Shown here in pieces: positions 34,933 through 43,562 of a stretch of DNA of 64,000 nt. The DNA is taken from NCBI RefSeq assembly GCF_036688685.1, contig NZ_JAQQPS010000013.1, positions 1-64,000 of the forward strand, written 5' to 3'. The notes under the pieces are model-generated. The model saw only the letters and a program-made list of their open reading frames with translations, did no database searches and was not told the origin of the DNA. The DNA is from JALYUM01 sp036688685. Lineage in GTDB: Bacteria; Pseudomonadota; Gammaproteobacteria; Burkholderiales; Burkholderiaceae_D. Numbering within the stretch: position 1 is the first letter of the stretch; every line of letters begins with the position of its first letter. Both the position numbers and the translations under genes were made by a program.

Positions 34933-35990
34933 TGCACATGCTCTCGGGCGATTTGCCGCGCAGCCGCATGCTATCCGTCGCGCTGCTGCTGATCCTGGCC
35001 GGCCTGGCCTTCGCCCCCTTCCTCACCAGCGGCGCGCGGCCATTGAACACGGCCGCCACGATCTGCGTGTATATCGTGCTGGTCGCGTCCTACGACCTGC
35101 TGCTTGGCTACACCGGCATCGTGTCGTTCGCCCACACCATGTTTTATGGTATCGGCGCGTACGGGATCGGCCTCGGCCTGGCGCGCGTCGACGAACCGAC
35201 CTGGACGGCCGCGCTGACGGGGCTGGGCCTGGCGCTCCTGCTGGCCCTGGCGCTGGCCCTGGTGATCGGCCTGTTCGCGCTGCGGGTACGCGCCATTTTC
35301 TACGCGATGATCACGCTGGCGGTGGCGTCGTCGTTCGCCGTGCTGGCGTCGCAACTGTCCGATTTCACCGGGGGCGAAGACGGCAAGACCTTCAGCGTGC
35401 CGGCCGTGCTGGGGCCTGACTACCGCCTGTTCGACAACGACGTCCTCGGCCGCACCATCGACGGCAAGCTCATCACGTATTACATCGTGTTCTTCGGCTG
35501 TTTGCTGCTGTTTCTATTCCTGCTGCGGGTCGTCAATTCGCCGTTCGGCCGCGTCTTGCAGGCGATCCGCGAAAACGCCTTCCGTGCGGAAGCGCTCGGC
35601 TACCGCACCGTGCTGTACCGCATCTGGGCCAATTGCATCGCGGCACTTGTAGCAGCACTGGCCGGCGCGCTGATGGCGCTGTGGCTGCGTTACGTGGGTC
35701 CGAAGACGTCGCTCGGCTTCGAAGTCATGACCGATATCTTATTGATCGTCGTGATTGGCGGTATGGGTACGATGTACGGCGCCGTGGTCGGTGCCACCCT
35801 GTTCATCCTCGCGCAGAATTACCTCAAAGCACTGATGGGGCAAGCCTCGTCCGCCCTGGAAAGTATCCCCCTCCTCGCCGCCGCACTGCACCCGGACCGC
35901 TGGATGCTGTGGCTCGGCGTGCTGTTCGTCCTGTCGATCTATTTCTTCCCGATTGGAATCGTCGGGAAACTCAGGCTGCGCAGGCAATAA
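34932..35990 (+). CDS. Branched-chain-type ABC permease, LivM-like
   Basis: A 352-residue inner-membrane permease with about ten hydrophobic segments. It has the conserved YDLLLGYTGIVSFAH motif of the LivM group and an EAA-type loop (GRVLQAIRENAFRAEALGYR). ATG 34932 overlaps the upstream TGA. Last gene of the uptake operon; about 165 bases of non-coding sequence follow (35991-36154), with no clear terminator that I can identify. Confidence 0.9.
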   Translation: MHMLSGDLPRSRMLSVALLLILAGLAFAPFLTSGARPLNTAATICVYIVLVASYDLLLGYTGIVSFAHTMFYGIGAYGIGLGLARVDEPTWTAALTGLGLALLLALALALVIGLFALRVRAIFYAMITLAVASSFAVLASQLSDFTGGEDGKTFSVPAVLGPDYRLFDNDVLGRTIDGKLITYYIVFFGCLLLFLFLLRVVNSPFGRVLQAIRENAFRAEALGYRTVLYRIWANCIAALVAALAGALMALWLRYVGPKTSLGFEVMTDILLIVVIGGMGTMYGAVVGATLFILAQNYLKALMGQASSALESIPLLAAALHPDRWMLWLGVLFVLSIYFFPIGIVGKLRLRRQ

Positions 35991-36154
35991 GAACCACTGA
36001 TCGGCAGTGCCATCGCGCCCCGCCTTCGCGGGAACATTGAATACACGTCAATGTTGGCGAAAATTCAAATCCTAGAATTGAAGAGATCATGGCCTCGACG
36101 TTGCCAGCGCGAGTGAACCACCATCCTTCTGGCCCTGCATGGAAGCTGCATTTC

Positions 36155-36799
36155 ATGAAAATCCCGTCATTACTCTCTGCCGGCGCCCTCGCGCTGGCGC
36201 TGCTCGCGCCAGGGGCGCAGGCAGCCACCGGCACCACTGTCCTCAACGAAGGCTTCGACGACGTCAACGCCCTCGCAGGCTGGAGCCAGTACAACTTCAG
36301 CGAGCCGCAAGGCCAGGGCTGGTTCCAGGGCTCGGCCGGCATATTTGCCGCGCAGGCCGGCAGCGCGGGCTCCTACGTTGCCACCAATTTTCTCGGCGCC
36401 CAGGACGGCGCCGGCAGCGTCGACAGCTGGCTCATTTCGCCGCTGCTCAACCTTACCGGCACCACGGAGCTGTCGTTCTTTACGCGCACGGCCGGCACAC
36501 CCGGCTACCGCGACCAGCTCGAAGTACGCTTCGACGCAGGCTTCGGCACCTTCGACACGCTGCTCGCCACCGTGGGCGGCATCGAGGCTTACCCCGTCAG
36601 CTGGACGGCGTTGACCGCCTCGGTGAACCTCGAGGGCAGCGGCCGCTTTGCGTTCCGCTACCTGGGCGACGCCAGCGCGCTCGATTACATCGGCGTCGAC
36701 ACCGTGAAAGTCATGACCGCGGTCCCGGAACCTTCGAGCTGGCTGATGCTCGTACTGGGATTGGCCGGCGTGGGCGCGCTGCGCCGCAAATTTACGTAA
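36155..36799 (+). CDS. PEP-CTERM sorted exported protein (choice-of-anchor J type)
   Basis: A 214-residue exported protein: Sec signal (MKIPSLLSAGALALALLAPG), a beta-sandwich domain (about 28-185; TTVLNEGFDDVNALAGW and SWLISPLLNLTG, which resemble the choice-of-anchor J / cleaved-adhesin fold) and a C-terminal PEP-CTERM signal (VPEPSSWLMLVLGLAGVGAL, then RRK). PEP-CTERM tails are cut by exosortase EpsH-type enzymes and usually go with exopolysaccharide production; no exosortase gene is in the window. The start is ATG 36155 (the extension to 36089 lacks a signal start). Followed by a small exported gene after 17 bases. Confidence 0.85.
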   Translation: MKIPSLLSAGALALALLAPGAQAATGTTVLNEGFDDVNALAGWSQYNFSEPQGQGWFQGSAGIFAAQAGSAGSYVATNFLGAQDGAGSVDSWLISPLLNLTGTTELSFFTRTAGTPGYRDQLEVRFDAGFGTFDTLLATVGGIEAYPVSWTALTASVNLEGSGRFAFRYLGDASALDYIGVDTVKVMTAVPEPSSWLMLVLGLAGVGALRRKFT

Positions 36800-36816
36800 G
36801 CAAGGGAGAACCAATC

Positions 36817-37206
36817 ATGTCGAACCAAAAGATTGTGGCGCTGGCCGCGCTGACCGCGCTGACCGCCACCATGCTGGCACCACCGGCCCATGCCGCCGGG
36901 CAATCGGGCATGGTCGTCGTGCGCGACCCCCAAACGGGCGCACTGCGGGCGCCCACCGCCGCCGAATCGAATGCGCTGCTGGGCAACTCCGCCCAGCAGC
37001 GCAAGGGTCCGTCGCAGCAGGTCGAAACCGTCGGTCCGGGCGGCAGCCGCAAGGTGCAACTGGGAAAAAGTGCGCTGGTCTACAGCGTGGTCACGAAGAA
37101 TCGCGACGGCACACTGAGCGAGCAATGTGTCAGCGGCGAACACGCCGCGCATGCCGCCATCGCCCATCCCACCCCAGCCAAGGAGTCGCACCATGAAAGC
37201 GAATAA
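36817..37206 (+). CDS. Small exported protein, possible post-PEP-CTERM type
   Basis: A 129-residue protein from ATG 36817 (GGGAG upstream). Signal peptide MSNQKIVALAALTALTATML with Ala-x-Ala site; mature sequence GQSGMVVVRDPQTGALRAPT, a second Gly/Ser-rich stretch (VGPGGSRKVQL), a single Cys in SEQCVSGEH and a His-rich tail (HAAHAAIAHPT, HHESE). It resembles small proteins that NCBI calls post-PEP-CTERM, found next to PEP-CTERM genes; that label is from memory. Overlaps the next gene by 14 bases. Confidence 0.55.
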   Translation: MSNQKIVALAALTALTATMLAPPAHAAGQSGMVVVRDPQTGALRAPTAAESNALLGNSAQQRKGPSQQVETVGPGGSRKVQLGKSALVYSVVTKNRDGTLSEQCVSGEHAAHAAIAHPTPAKESHHESE

Positions 37207-38635
37207 ACCCGCCCGCTGGGCGCAGGGACTGGCCGCGCTGGCGCTGGCCTGCTGCGCGCTGGCCAGCAGCGCCAGCCACGCCGCCGCGACCATCACCATC
37301 GTCAACGCCAACGAGCCCGGCGTCGGCTTCAACGATCCCACGCCGGCGCTGCCGGTCGGCGGCAATACCGGCACCACGCTGGGCCAGCAACGCCTGATCG
37401 CGTTCCAGTATGCGGCCAACATCTGGGGCGCCAGGCTCACCAGCGACGTCGCGGTGCGGGTCGACGCCGCCTTCGAGCCGCTCGACTGCGACGCCACCGG
37501 CGCCGTGCTGGGCGCGGCCGGCGCCTACGAAATCTATGCCGATTTCCTGAATGCACCGCGTGCCAGGACCTGGTACCCGAGCGCGCTGGCCAGCAAACTG
37601 GCCGGCTTCGACGTGACGCTGGGCCGGGTGCCACACATCTTCGCCCGCTTCAATTCACGCCTGGGCCTGTTTGACGACTGCCTGCCGGGTTCGGGCTTCT
37701 ATCTTGGCCTGGACCGCCAGTTCGGCACTGGCATCGACCTGGTCACGGTACTGCTGCACGAAATGGCGCACGGCTTGGGCTTCCAGACCTTCACCGACGA
37801 CTTCAGCGGCACACAACTGTTCGGCCTGCCGTCGATCTGGGATTACTACCTCGTCGACAACCGCCTCAATCGCAGCTGGGTGTCGCTCAACCCGGCCCAG
37901 CGTGCCGCCAGCGCCGTCAGCGGCAACGGCCTGTCGTGGAGCGGCCCGCGCGTGACGGCGGCCGTACCCGCCGTACTGGCGCCGTCATCCAACCTCAACA
38001 TCAGCGGCGAGGCCGCCGGTAGCGCGGCGCGCAACTACGCCGTCGGCGACGCGGCGTTCGGCCCGCCGCTGGGCACGACAGCGGTGGTGGGCCAACTGAT
38101 GCCGGTGGTCGACCAGGCTTTTGACACCGGCCTGGCGTGCACGCCGCTCAGTCCGGCCAATGCGCAGGCAGTGCGCGGCAATATCGCGCTGGTTGACCGC
38201 GGCGCGTGCGGCTTCGCAGTGAAGGCGCGCGTGGTGCAGGCGGCCGGGGCCATCGGCATGATCGTGGCCGACAACTTCGAAGGCGAGCTCACCGGCATGA
38301 GCGGCACCGACCCGCTGGTGACGATTCCGTCGGTGCGCATCACGCTGGCCGACGGTATCGCCCTGCGCGCGGCGCTCCAGGGCCGCTCGCGCACGCGCTC
38401 GGGGGTGATCGCCAGCCTGGGCGTCGACAGCACGCGCCTGGCCGGCGCCGATGCCAGCCGTCGCGTCCTGCTCTACACGCCGAGCTTTTACGCGCCCGGC
38501 TCGACCGTGTCGCATTACACCACTGCGGCCAAGCCCAACCAGTTGATGGAGCCGGCGATCAATACCGACCTGACCCAGGCGGTGCAGCCACCGGGCGATC
38601 TCACGCTGCCGCTGTTGCAGGATATTGGCTGGTAA
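37193..38635 (+). CDS. Exported PA-domain protein with HExxH zinc-protease motif
   Basis: A 480-residue protein. Signal peptide (about 1-30, ending HAAA), a metalloprotease-like domain with H189-E-M-A-H193 followed by GLGF, and a PA domain around 320-400 (ARGACGFAVKARVVQAAGAIG-like stretch; quoted part VDRGACGFAVKARVV). The C-terminus has no PEP-CTERM or other anchor, and it ends QDIGW. HEMAHGLGF fits metzincin-like zinc binding, but the third ligand is not evident. Start ATG 37193 after AAGGAG. Cotranscribed with the two genes upstream; a protease cleaving cell-surface or secreted proteins is likely. Confidence 0.7.
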   Translation: MKANKPARWAQGLAALALACCALASSASHAAATITIVNANEPGVGFNDPTPALPVGGNTGTTLGQQRLIAFQYAANIWGARLTSDVAVRVDAAFEPLDCDATGAVLGAAGAYEIYADFLNAPRARTWYPSALASKLAGFDVTLGRVPHIFARFNSRLGLFDDCLPGSGFYLGLDRQFGTGIDLVTVLLHEMAHGLGFQTFTDDFSGTQLFGLPSIWDYYLVDNRLNRSWVSLNPAQRAASAVSGNGLSWSGPRVTAAVPAVLAPSSNLNISGEAAGSAARNYAVGDAAFGPPLGTTAVVGQLMPVVDQAFDTGLACTPLSPANAQAVRGNIALVDRGACGFAVKARVVQAAGAIGMIVADNFEGELTGMSGTDPLVTIPSVRITLADGIALRAALQGRSRTRSGVIASLGVDSTRLAGADASRRVLLYTPSFYAPGSTVSHYTTAAKPNQLMEPAINTDLTQAVQPPGDLTLPLLQDIGW

Positions 38636-38655
38636 ATCAAAACCTCCAGCCGATA

Positions 38656-38689
38656 AAAAGGGCCTGGCACGCATGCGCCAGGCCCTTTT
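38656..38689. terminator. Bidirectional terminator between the protease-like gene and ppa
   Basis: A 13-bp perfect stem AAAAGGGCCTGGC (38656-38668) with GCCAGGCCCTTTT (38677-38689) and an 8-base loop, flanked by A and T runs. It sits between convergent genes and would serve both. Confidence 0.85.
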
Positions 38690-38709
38690 ACTTTCACCGC
38701 AAGGGTGAA

Positions 38710-39249
38710 TTACTTGCTGTTGGCCGCGTTGAATGCTGCCACGCCGTTGACGATTTCGGCTTTCGCTTCATCCGGGCCGGCCCAGCCTTCAATTTTGACC
38801 CATTTGCCTTTTTCCAGGTCCTTGTAGTGCTCGAAGAAATGCTGGATCTGGCGCAGGCGCAGTTCGTTCATGTCTTCCGGCTTTTGCCAGTGGCTGTAGA
38901 TCGACAGGATCTTGTCAACAGGCACGGCCAGGATCTTGGCGTCGCCGCCGGCTTCGTCGGTCATTTTCAGCACGCCGATGGCGCGGCAGCGCACCACCAC
39001 GCCCGGGAACAGCGGAAACGGCGTGATGACCAGCACGTCGCACGGGTCACCGTCCGGCGACAGCGTCTGCGGCACGTAACCGTAGTTGCACGGATAGTGC
39101 ATGGCGGTGCCCATGAAACGGTCGACGAAAATCGCGCCGGTGTCCTTGTCCACTTCGTACTTGATCGGATCGGCGTTCATCGGGATTTCGATGATGACGT
39201 TGAAATCGTTCGGCACGTCGCGGCCGGCAGGCACATTATTCAAACTCAT
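38710..39249 (-). CDS. ppa: Inorganic pyrophosphatase
   Basis: Cytoplasmic family I pyrophosphatase (PPi to 2 Pi), 179 residues. The signature DGDPCDVLV and the neighbouring active-site residues (YPCNYGYVPQTLSPDGD, KILAVPVDKI) are intact. Start ATG 39249; a GGAAA-type site is just upstream. Monocistronic, with a strong terminator shared with the convergent gene. Confidence 0.95.
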   Translation of the reverse strand: MSLNNVPAGRDVPNDFNVIIEIPMNADPIKYEVDKDTGAIFVDRFMGTAMHYPCNYGYVPQTLSPDGDPCDVLVITPFPLFPGVVVRCRAIGVLKMTDEAGGDAKILAVPVDKILSIYSHWQKPEDMNELRLRQIQHFFEHYKDLEKGKWVKIEGWAGPDEAKAEIVNGVAAFNAANSK

Positions 39250-39311
39250 GGGATTTCCTTGTAAGCGGGTAAATATTTCAGGCGGATATTATAGCGAGAT
39301 TGGCAAAATGT

Positions 39312-40550
39312 TCACAGCACGCCAGCGAGCGCAACTCTGGCCGACGGCACGCCGCCCGTCACGCCGGTGAGCGCACACAGGCGGTAATGCAAGGCGGCCA
39401 GTTCTTCCTGGCCCAACGCTTCATGCATCTGCGCCAGTTTCAGGTGCGCTTCGCGCCCCAGTTTCGGTTCCAGTACGTCGGACAAAGCCTGTTCCAGGTA
39501 GCGCTGGGCCTTGCCCCACAGCTTTTGCTGCAGGCACAGGGAGCCGAGCGTCAGCGCCAGTTCGGCGTCGTTCGGGCGCGTGCGCAGCCAGTGCTCGCAG
39601 CGCTCGATCTGGGCCAGCAGCGCTGGCGAGCCGGGCTGACCGGCGGCATCGCGCCAGGCACGCAGTACCCGGTCGTCCCAGCTGTTGCGCAGCGAATCTT
39701 CGGCAATGGCCCGGGCTTCCTCATGCAGCCCACAGGCATTGAAGGCGGCGGCCGCGCGCGCGGCGATGGGCGCTTGAATACGTTCTTCGGCGGGCACCTG
39801 CGACCAGACGCGGCGGATCGATTCGGCGTCGTGCGAGCCCTCGCCCAGAAGTGCTTCGTAGGACATTTCGCGCAACCGTTTTGAAAGTGCCGGATGGAGC
39901 GCCTTGCGTTTATCGAGCGTGCGCACCAGGCGCAGCACTTCGGGCCAGTTGCGCGCCTGCTGCTGCGCTTTCATCGACCATTGCAGCGCGTGGATATGGC
40001 GCTGGCCGGTGGCGTTCAGTTCGTCGACGGCAGCCAGCGCCGCTTCCGGTTGGTGGTCGTCGACCAACAATTCGGTGATCGTCATCAGGCGCGCGGTTTT
40101 CAAGGCATTGTCGTGCATGATGCCGGCGATCCAGCTGTCGCGCCGCACCGGCTCGCGCATGCGGTGCGCCGCGCGCGCGCCGATCAGCGCTGCCAGACCC
40201 GCGTTTTCAGGTAATTCGGCCGCTTTCATGGCGGCTTTTTCGGCGTGCCCGAAGCGCCCTTCGAACAGGGCTTTCAAGGCATCGCGCAAACCCTTGTTGG
40301 CTTCGCGCTCGCGCTTCCTCAAGCGATAGGCGGCCACGCGGCGCGGCATGTTCAGGGTGGCGGAAATCGCCCGCACCAGGCCGTACACCACCAGGAACAG
40401 CAGCGCGATCAGCACCACGAACAGATTGAGCGACATGTCGACCCGCTGCGGCGGATAGAACAACACCACATTGCCCGGATTAAAGCGCGCGGTGACGGCA
40501 ATGCCAATGGCCGTGGCCATCAGCGCAACTAACCAGAGTAAGAGACGCAT
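39312..40550 (-). CDS. hemY: HemY-like haem-biosynthesis membrane protein (TPR)
   Basis: A 412-residue protein: two N-terminal membrane helices (LLLWLVALMATAIGIAVTA and VLIALLFLVVYGLV) then TPR-like helices. It is the HemY of proteobacterial hemCDXY clusters, not the protoporphyrinogen oxidase of the same name. The biochemical role is not settled; a part in ordering haem enzymes or the envelope is proposed for the family. Four bases after hemX, so cotranscribed. Confidence 0.88.
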   Translation of the reverse strand: MRLLLWLVALMATAIGIAVTARFNPGNVVLFYPPQRVDMSLNLFVVLIALLFLVVYGLVRAISATLNMPRRVAAYRLRKREREANKGLRDALKALFEGRFGHAEKAAMKAAELPENAGLAALIGARAAHRMREPVRRDSWIAGIMHDNALKTARLMTITELLVDDHQPEAALAAVDELNATGQRHIHALQWSMKAQQQARNWPEVLRLVRTLDKRKALHPALSKRLREMSYEALLGEGSHDAESIRRVWSQVPAEERIQAPIAARAAAAFNACGLHEEARAIAEDSLRNSWDDRVLRAWRDAAGQPGSPALLAQIERCEHWLRTRPNDAELALTLGSLCLQQKLWGKAQRYLEQALSDVLEPKLGREAHLKLAQMHEALGQEELAALHYRLCALTGVTGGVPSARVALAGVL

Positions 40551-40553
40551 GGC

Positions 40554-41651
40554 TTAGGTCTTCGCCTTGTAGTTGCGCACCGCGTTCAGGCTGTCGGACA
40601 GGTCCGGTAACTCGATGGCGAGGTTGTTGCCTTGCACCTGGCGCAGCATCGCCTGGGCGCTCTGGGTGGCGCGGGCGCGCGTGTCGAAATATTTCGATAG
40701 CGTGTCCTGGGCCGTGCTCAGATCGTCGCGGAAACTGGTTTCATTGCGGGCCAGCAGCGCCAGCCGGGCGTTCAGCAGGCGCAACTTCAAATTCTCGCGC
40801 ACAAAATAATTTTGCGTCGGCGAGAGCATCAGCGCTTCGGGCGTGTCGACGCTGCGCACGCGCACCAGCTGGCGCACGTCGTTCCACATGTCGCCGCTCC
40901 ATTGATTCCAGGCCAGGCGCAGGCGCGCGCCCATGGTCGGCGCCGCGGCCGGGCCGTTGCCCGTGATCACGGGTGCGGTGTTGTCCGGCAGTACCGGCTT
41001 TTCACCGGACAGCAGTGGCAAGGCGTCGACCTGGTTGATCACGTTGTCGAGGCGGAGAGCAACGCCGGCCATATCCAGCGCCGGCAAGGCCTTCAGTTTG
41101 TCGGTGTCGCGTGCGATGGCGCGCCGAATGGCGATGAACTGCGGCTTGTCCGAGCGCGACAGCGAGCGGTCGGCGTTTTGCAGGGCGATCAGCGCGCCCG
41201 GCACATTGCCGGCCAGTTGCAGTTGCTGGCTGGCGGTCGACAGCACCTGCTCGATTTCGGACAGCGCCCAGTCGTCGCGGTTCTTCGACAAATCCTGGTA
41301 CAACTGTTCGAGCGCGGCCTGCTGGCTTTGCGACTCAGCCTGGCGCGCTTCGAGCACGCCCACTTTCACTTGCAGCTGGGTCGACTGCTCCTGTACCTGG
41401 CGCGCCAGTGCGGCGGTGTCGGCGTTGGTGGCGTTGCCCTTTTGCAGGCTGCGCGCCATGTCCGCGCGCAGCGAGGTGATGCGGCTGTGGCTGGTCCACG
41501 CCTGCGTCGCCAGCAGCACGGCGAACGCCAGCATCACCAGCGATAGCGGCCGCTGCATGACGTGCAGGAAGCCCGGCTCGCGCCGCAGCACGGGTACGGA
41601 AAGCGGCGCAACGGCGCCGTCATGTGGGGTAGAAGGTGGCATGTCGTTCAT
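40554..41651 (-). CDS. hemX: Uroporphyrinogen-III C-methyltransferase-like HemX membrane protein
   Basis: A 365-residue protein. After a cytoplasmic start, one membrane helix (LSLVMLAFAVLLATQAW) leads to a coiled coil (about 65-130; QVQEQSTQLQVKVGVLEARQ) and a helical periplasmic part. HemX proteins of this kind sit between hemD and hemY; the old SAM-methyltransferase label is not supported by any SAM motif here. Function is not established. Overlapping spacing to hemD (3 bases) shows one operon. Confidence 0.85.
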   Translation of the reverse strand: MNDMPPSTPHDGAVAPLSVPVLRREPGFLHVMQRPLSLVMLAFAVLLATQAWTSHSRITSLRADMARSLQKGNATNADTAALARQVQEQSTQLQVKVGVLEARQAESQSQQAALEQLYQDLSKNRDDWALSEIEQVLSTASQQLQLAGNVPGALIALQNADRSLSRSDKPQFIAIRRAIARDTDKLKALPALDMAGVALRLDNVINQVDALPLLSGEKPVLPDNTAPVITGNGPAAAPTMGARLRLAWNQWSGDMWNDVRQLVRVRSVDTPEALMLSPTQNYFVRENLKLRLLNARLALLARNETSFRDDLSTAQDTLSKYFDTRARATQSAQAMLRQVQGNNLAIELPDLSDSLNAVRNYKAKT

Positions 41652-41654
41652 AGT

Positions 41655-42422
41655 CTAGGATTGTAACGCGGCCAGCAGACGTACGTCGCCAGATCCGGTG
41701 AGCGTTACCCGGGCCAGCCCCAGTGCACGCGCGGTTTCGGCAATGCGCGCATGGGGCACGATCCAATGTTGTTGTTGCAATTTAGATACACTCATGCCGT
41801 CCAACTGTTCCACCAGCGCCACCAGCCCGCGCAGCGCTTCCGAACTGGTGACGATCCAGTCGTTGGGCGCGGCCAACACACCATGCAGCGTCGCTGCCAG
41901 TTCGGCGCACATGCGCGGCACGCGGCGCTGGTAGGCGGCCACGGTGGTCACGATGGCGCCAGCCGCCGCAAAACCGTCGGCCATCAGTTCGCGTCCGGAT
42001 TCACCGCGCACGATCAGCACTTGCTGGCCAGCCAGCGCCCCCAGGTCGAGCGTGCGCAATAAACTTTCAGAATCACTGGCCGCGTCCGGGCCCGGGCTGG
42101 CGATGCGTGCGTTGGCGTCCGAGACGCCATGCGCCAGCAGCGCCGCGCGGCTGCCCTCCCCCAGCACGGCCAGCGCCACACCGGGCGGCCAGGCAACGAT
42201 GTGGGAAAAGGCCGCATCGATGGCGTTGGGCGAAACGAACGCCACCAGCGCGTAGCCGGCCAGGCCGGCCAGCACCGCCTTCAAATTGGTCTGGTCGGGC
42301 AGCGGCGCAATTTCCAGCAGCGGCAGCAAGACCGGCCTGCGGCCCAGCGCGGCTACGGCCGCGGCCAGCTCCCCCGCCTGCGCGCGCGGGCGCGTGATGA
42401 CGACAGCAGGCAGTTCAGGCAC
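41655..42422 (-). CDS. hemD: Uroporphyrinogen-III synthase
   Basis: Closes the tetrapyrrole ring to uroporphyrinogen III in haem and sirohaem synthesis. About 255 residues from GTG 42422, which overlaps the hemC stop by 8 bases; this gives the usual PAVVITRPRAQAGELA opening. The two-lobed HEM4 pattern is seen (ALVAFVSPNAIDAAF, and the late DWIVTSSEALRGLV). The longer frame to 42560 runs through hemC and is not used. Confidence 0.88.
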   Translation of the reverse strand: MPELPAVVITRPRAQAGELAAAVAALGRRPVLLPLLEIAPLPDQTNLKAVLAGLAGYALVAFVSPNAIDAAFSHIVAWPPGVALAVLGEGSRAALLAHGVSDANARIASPGPDAASDSESLLRTLDLGALAGQQVLIVRGESGRELMADGFAAAGAIVTTVAAYQRRVPRMCAELAATLHGVLAAPNDWIVTSSEALRGLVALVEQLDGMSVSKLQQQHWIVPHARIAETARALGLARVTLTGSGDVRLLAALQS

Positions 42423-43422
42423 CGGGCGCTGCTGCCTGGCGGCAGGCGTCGAGGATGCCGGCGGCGTCCTGCATCGCCAGCAAGTCGGCCACGCCCTGGC
42501 CCAGGGCGTCCGGTGCGTCGGCCGGGCCTTCCAGCTCGGCGTAGGCGCTGCGCGCGCCATCCGGCGTGGCGACCATCGCGCGCAGGTGCATCAACGCGCC
42601 GGTGATGGTGGCATGCGCCGCCATCGGAATCTGGCAACTGGCGCCAAACACCTTGGCCACCTTGCGCTCGGCGGCGACGGCGCGCGCCGTCTCGTCATGG
42701 TTCAGCGGCGCCAGCAGCGCGGCCAGGTCGGCACCATCCTTGCGCGGTGCAGCCAGAATTTCAATCGACAACGCGCCCTGCGCCGCAGCCGGCAGGCTGC
42801 TGACCACGTCGAGCCTGGTGCGGATGCGTGCCGCCAGGCCGAGGCGTTCCAGGCCAGCCGCCGCCAGGATGATGGCGGCGTACTGGCCCGCGTCGAGTTT
42901 ACCGAGGCGCGTATCGAGGTTGCCGCGCAAGGGCTGGACGAGCAGGTGCGGATAGCGCGCGGCGATCAGCGCCTGGCGGCGCAGGCTGCTGGTGCCGACA
43001 ACCGCGCCGGCAGGTAAATCTTCCAGGCTGGCGTAGTCGTTCGAGACGAACGCGTCGCGCGCCTCGTGGCGCTCGAGCACCGCGCACATCGCAAAACCGT
43101 CCGGCAAATCCATCGGCACGTCCTTCAGGCAGTGCACGGCCAGGTCGGCGCGGCCGTCCAGCATGGCCGTCTCCAGTTCTTTCACAAACAGGCCCTTGCC
43201 GCCGACCTGCGACAGCGCGCGGTCGAGGATGCGGTCGCCACGTGTGGTCATGCCAAGGATGCTTATTTGGCACTGTGGATATAATGCAGCGAGGCGGTCG
43301 CGCACATGCTCGGCCTGCCACATGGCAAGACGACTTTCACGTGAAGCAATGACCAGCGTGGCTGGTACGAATACACTGGTTTCAGATCTTGTCAAAACGG
43401 CTGTCAAAACGGATTCTTTCAC
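42415..43422 (-). CDS. hemC: Hydroxymethylbilane synthase (porphobilinogen deaminase)
   Basis: Polymerises four porphobilinogens into hydroxymethylbilane. The core starts LVIASRESRLAMWQAEHV, has the catalytic Asp region HCLKDVPMDLPDG and the dipyrromethane Cys in VFGASCQIPMAAH. No ATG is available; I use GTG 43422 (VKESVLTAVL), with TTG 43407 and TTG 43536 as alternatives, giving 335 residues, somewhat longer than the typical ~310. hemD follows with an 8-base overlap. Divergent from ppc across about 140 bases. Confidence 0.85.
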   Translation of the reverse strand: MKESVLTAVLTRSETSVFVPATLVIASRESRLAMWQAEHVRDRLAALYPQCQISILGMTTRGDRILDRALSQVGGKGLFVKELETAMLDGRADLAVHCLKDVPMDLPDGFAMCAVLERHEARDAFVSNDYASLEDLPAGAVVGTSSLRRQALIAARYPHLLVQPLRGNLDTRLGKLDAGQYAAIILAAAGLERLGLAARIRTRLDVVSSLPAAAQGALSIEILAAPRKDGADLAALLAPLNHDETARAVAAERKVAKVFGASCQIPMAAHATITGALMHLRAMVATPDGARSAYAELEGPADAPDALGQGVADLLAMQDAAGILDACRQAAAPGA

Positions 43423-43562
43423 TGTCGTTGCGCCCGACCGGCGCGATGGCGTTATCGTGGCAATAAGTTGCGCGTTGATGCAATCACAAATTTTATCACG
43501 CGCCCCTTGGCAAACAGGCGACTTGCCTGTCACCAACTATTTATTACGTACATAAAATTACA

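Noticed and set aside
36139..37206. 355-codon frame spanning the PEP-CTERM gene
   Set aside because: Only the last part, from ATG 36817 with ribosome site and signal peptide, is credible; the rest is out of frame with the PEP-CTERM protein.
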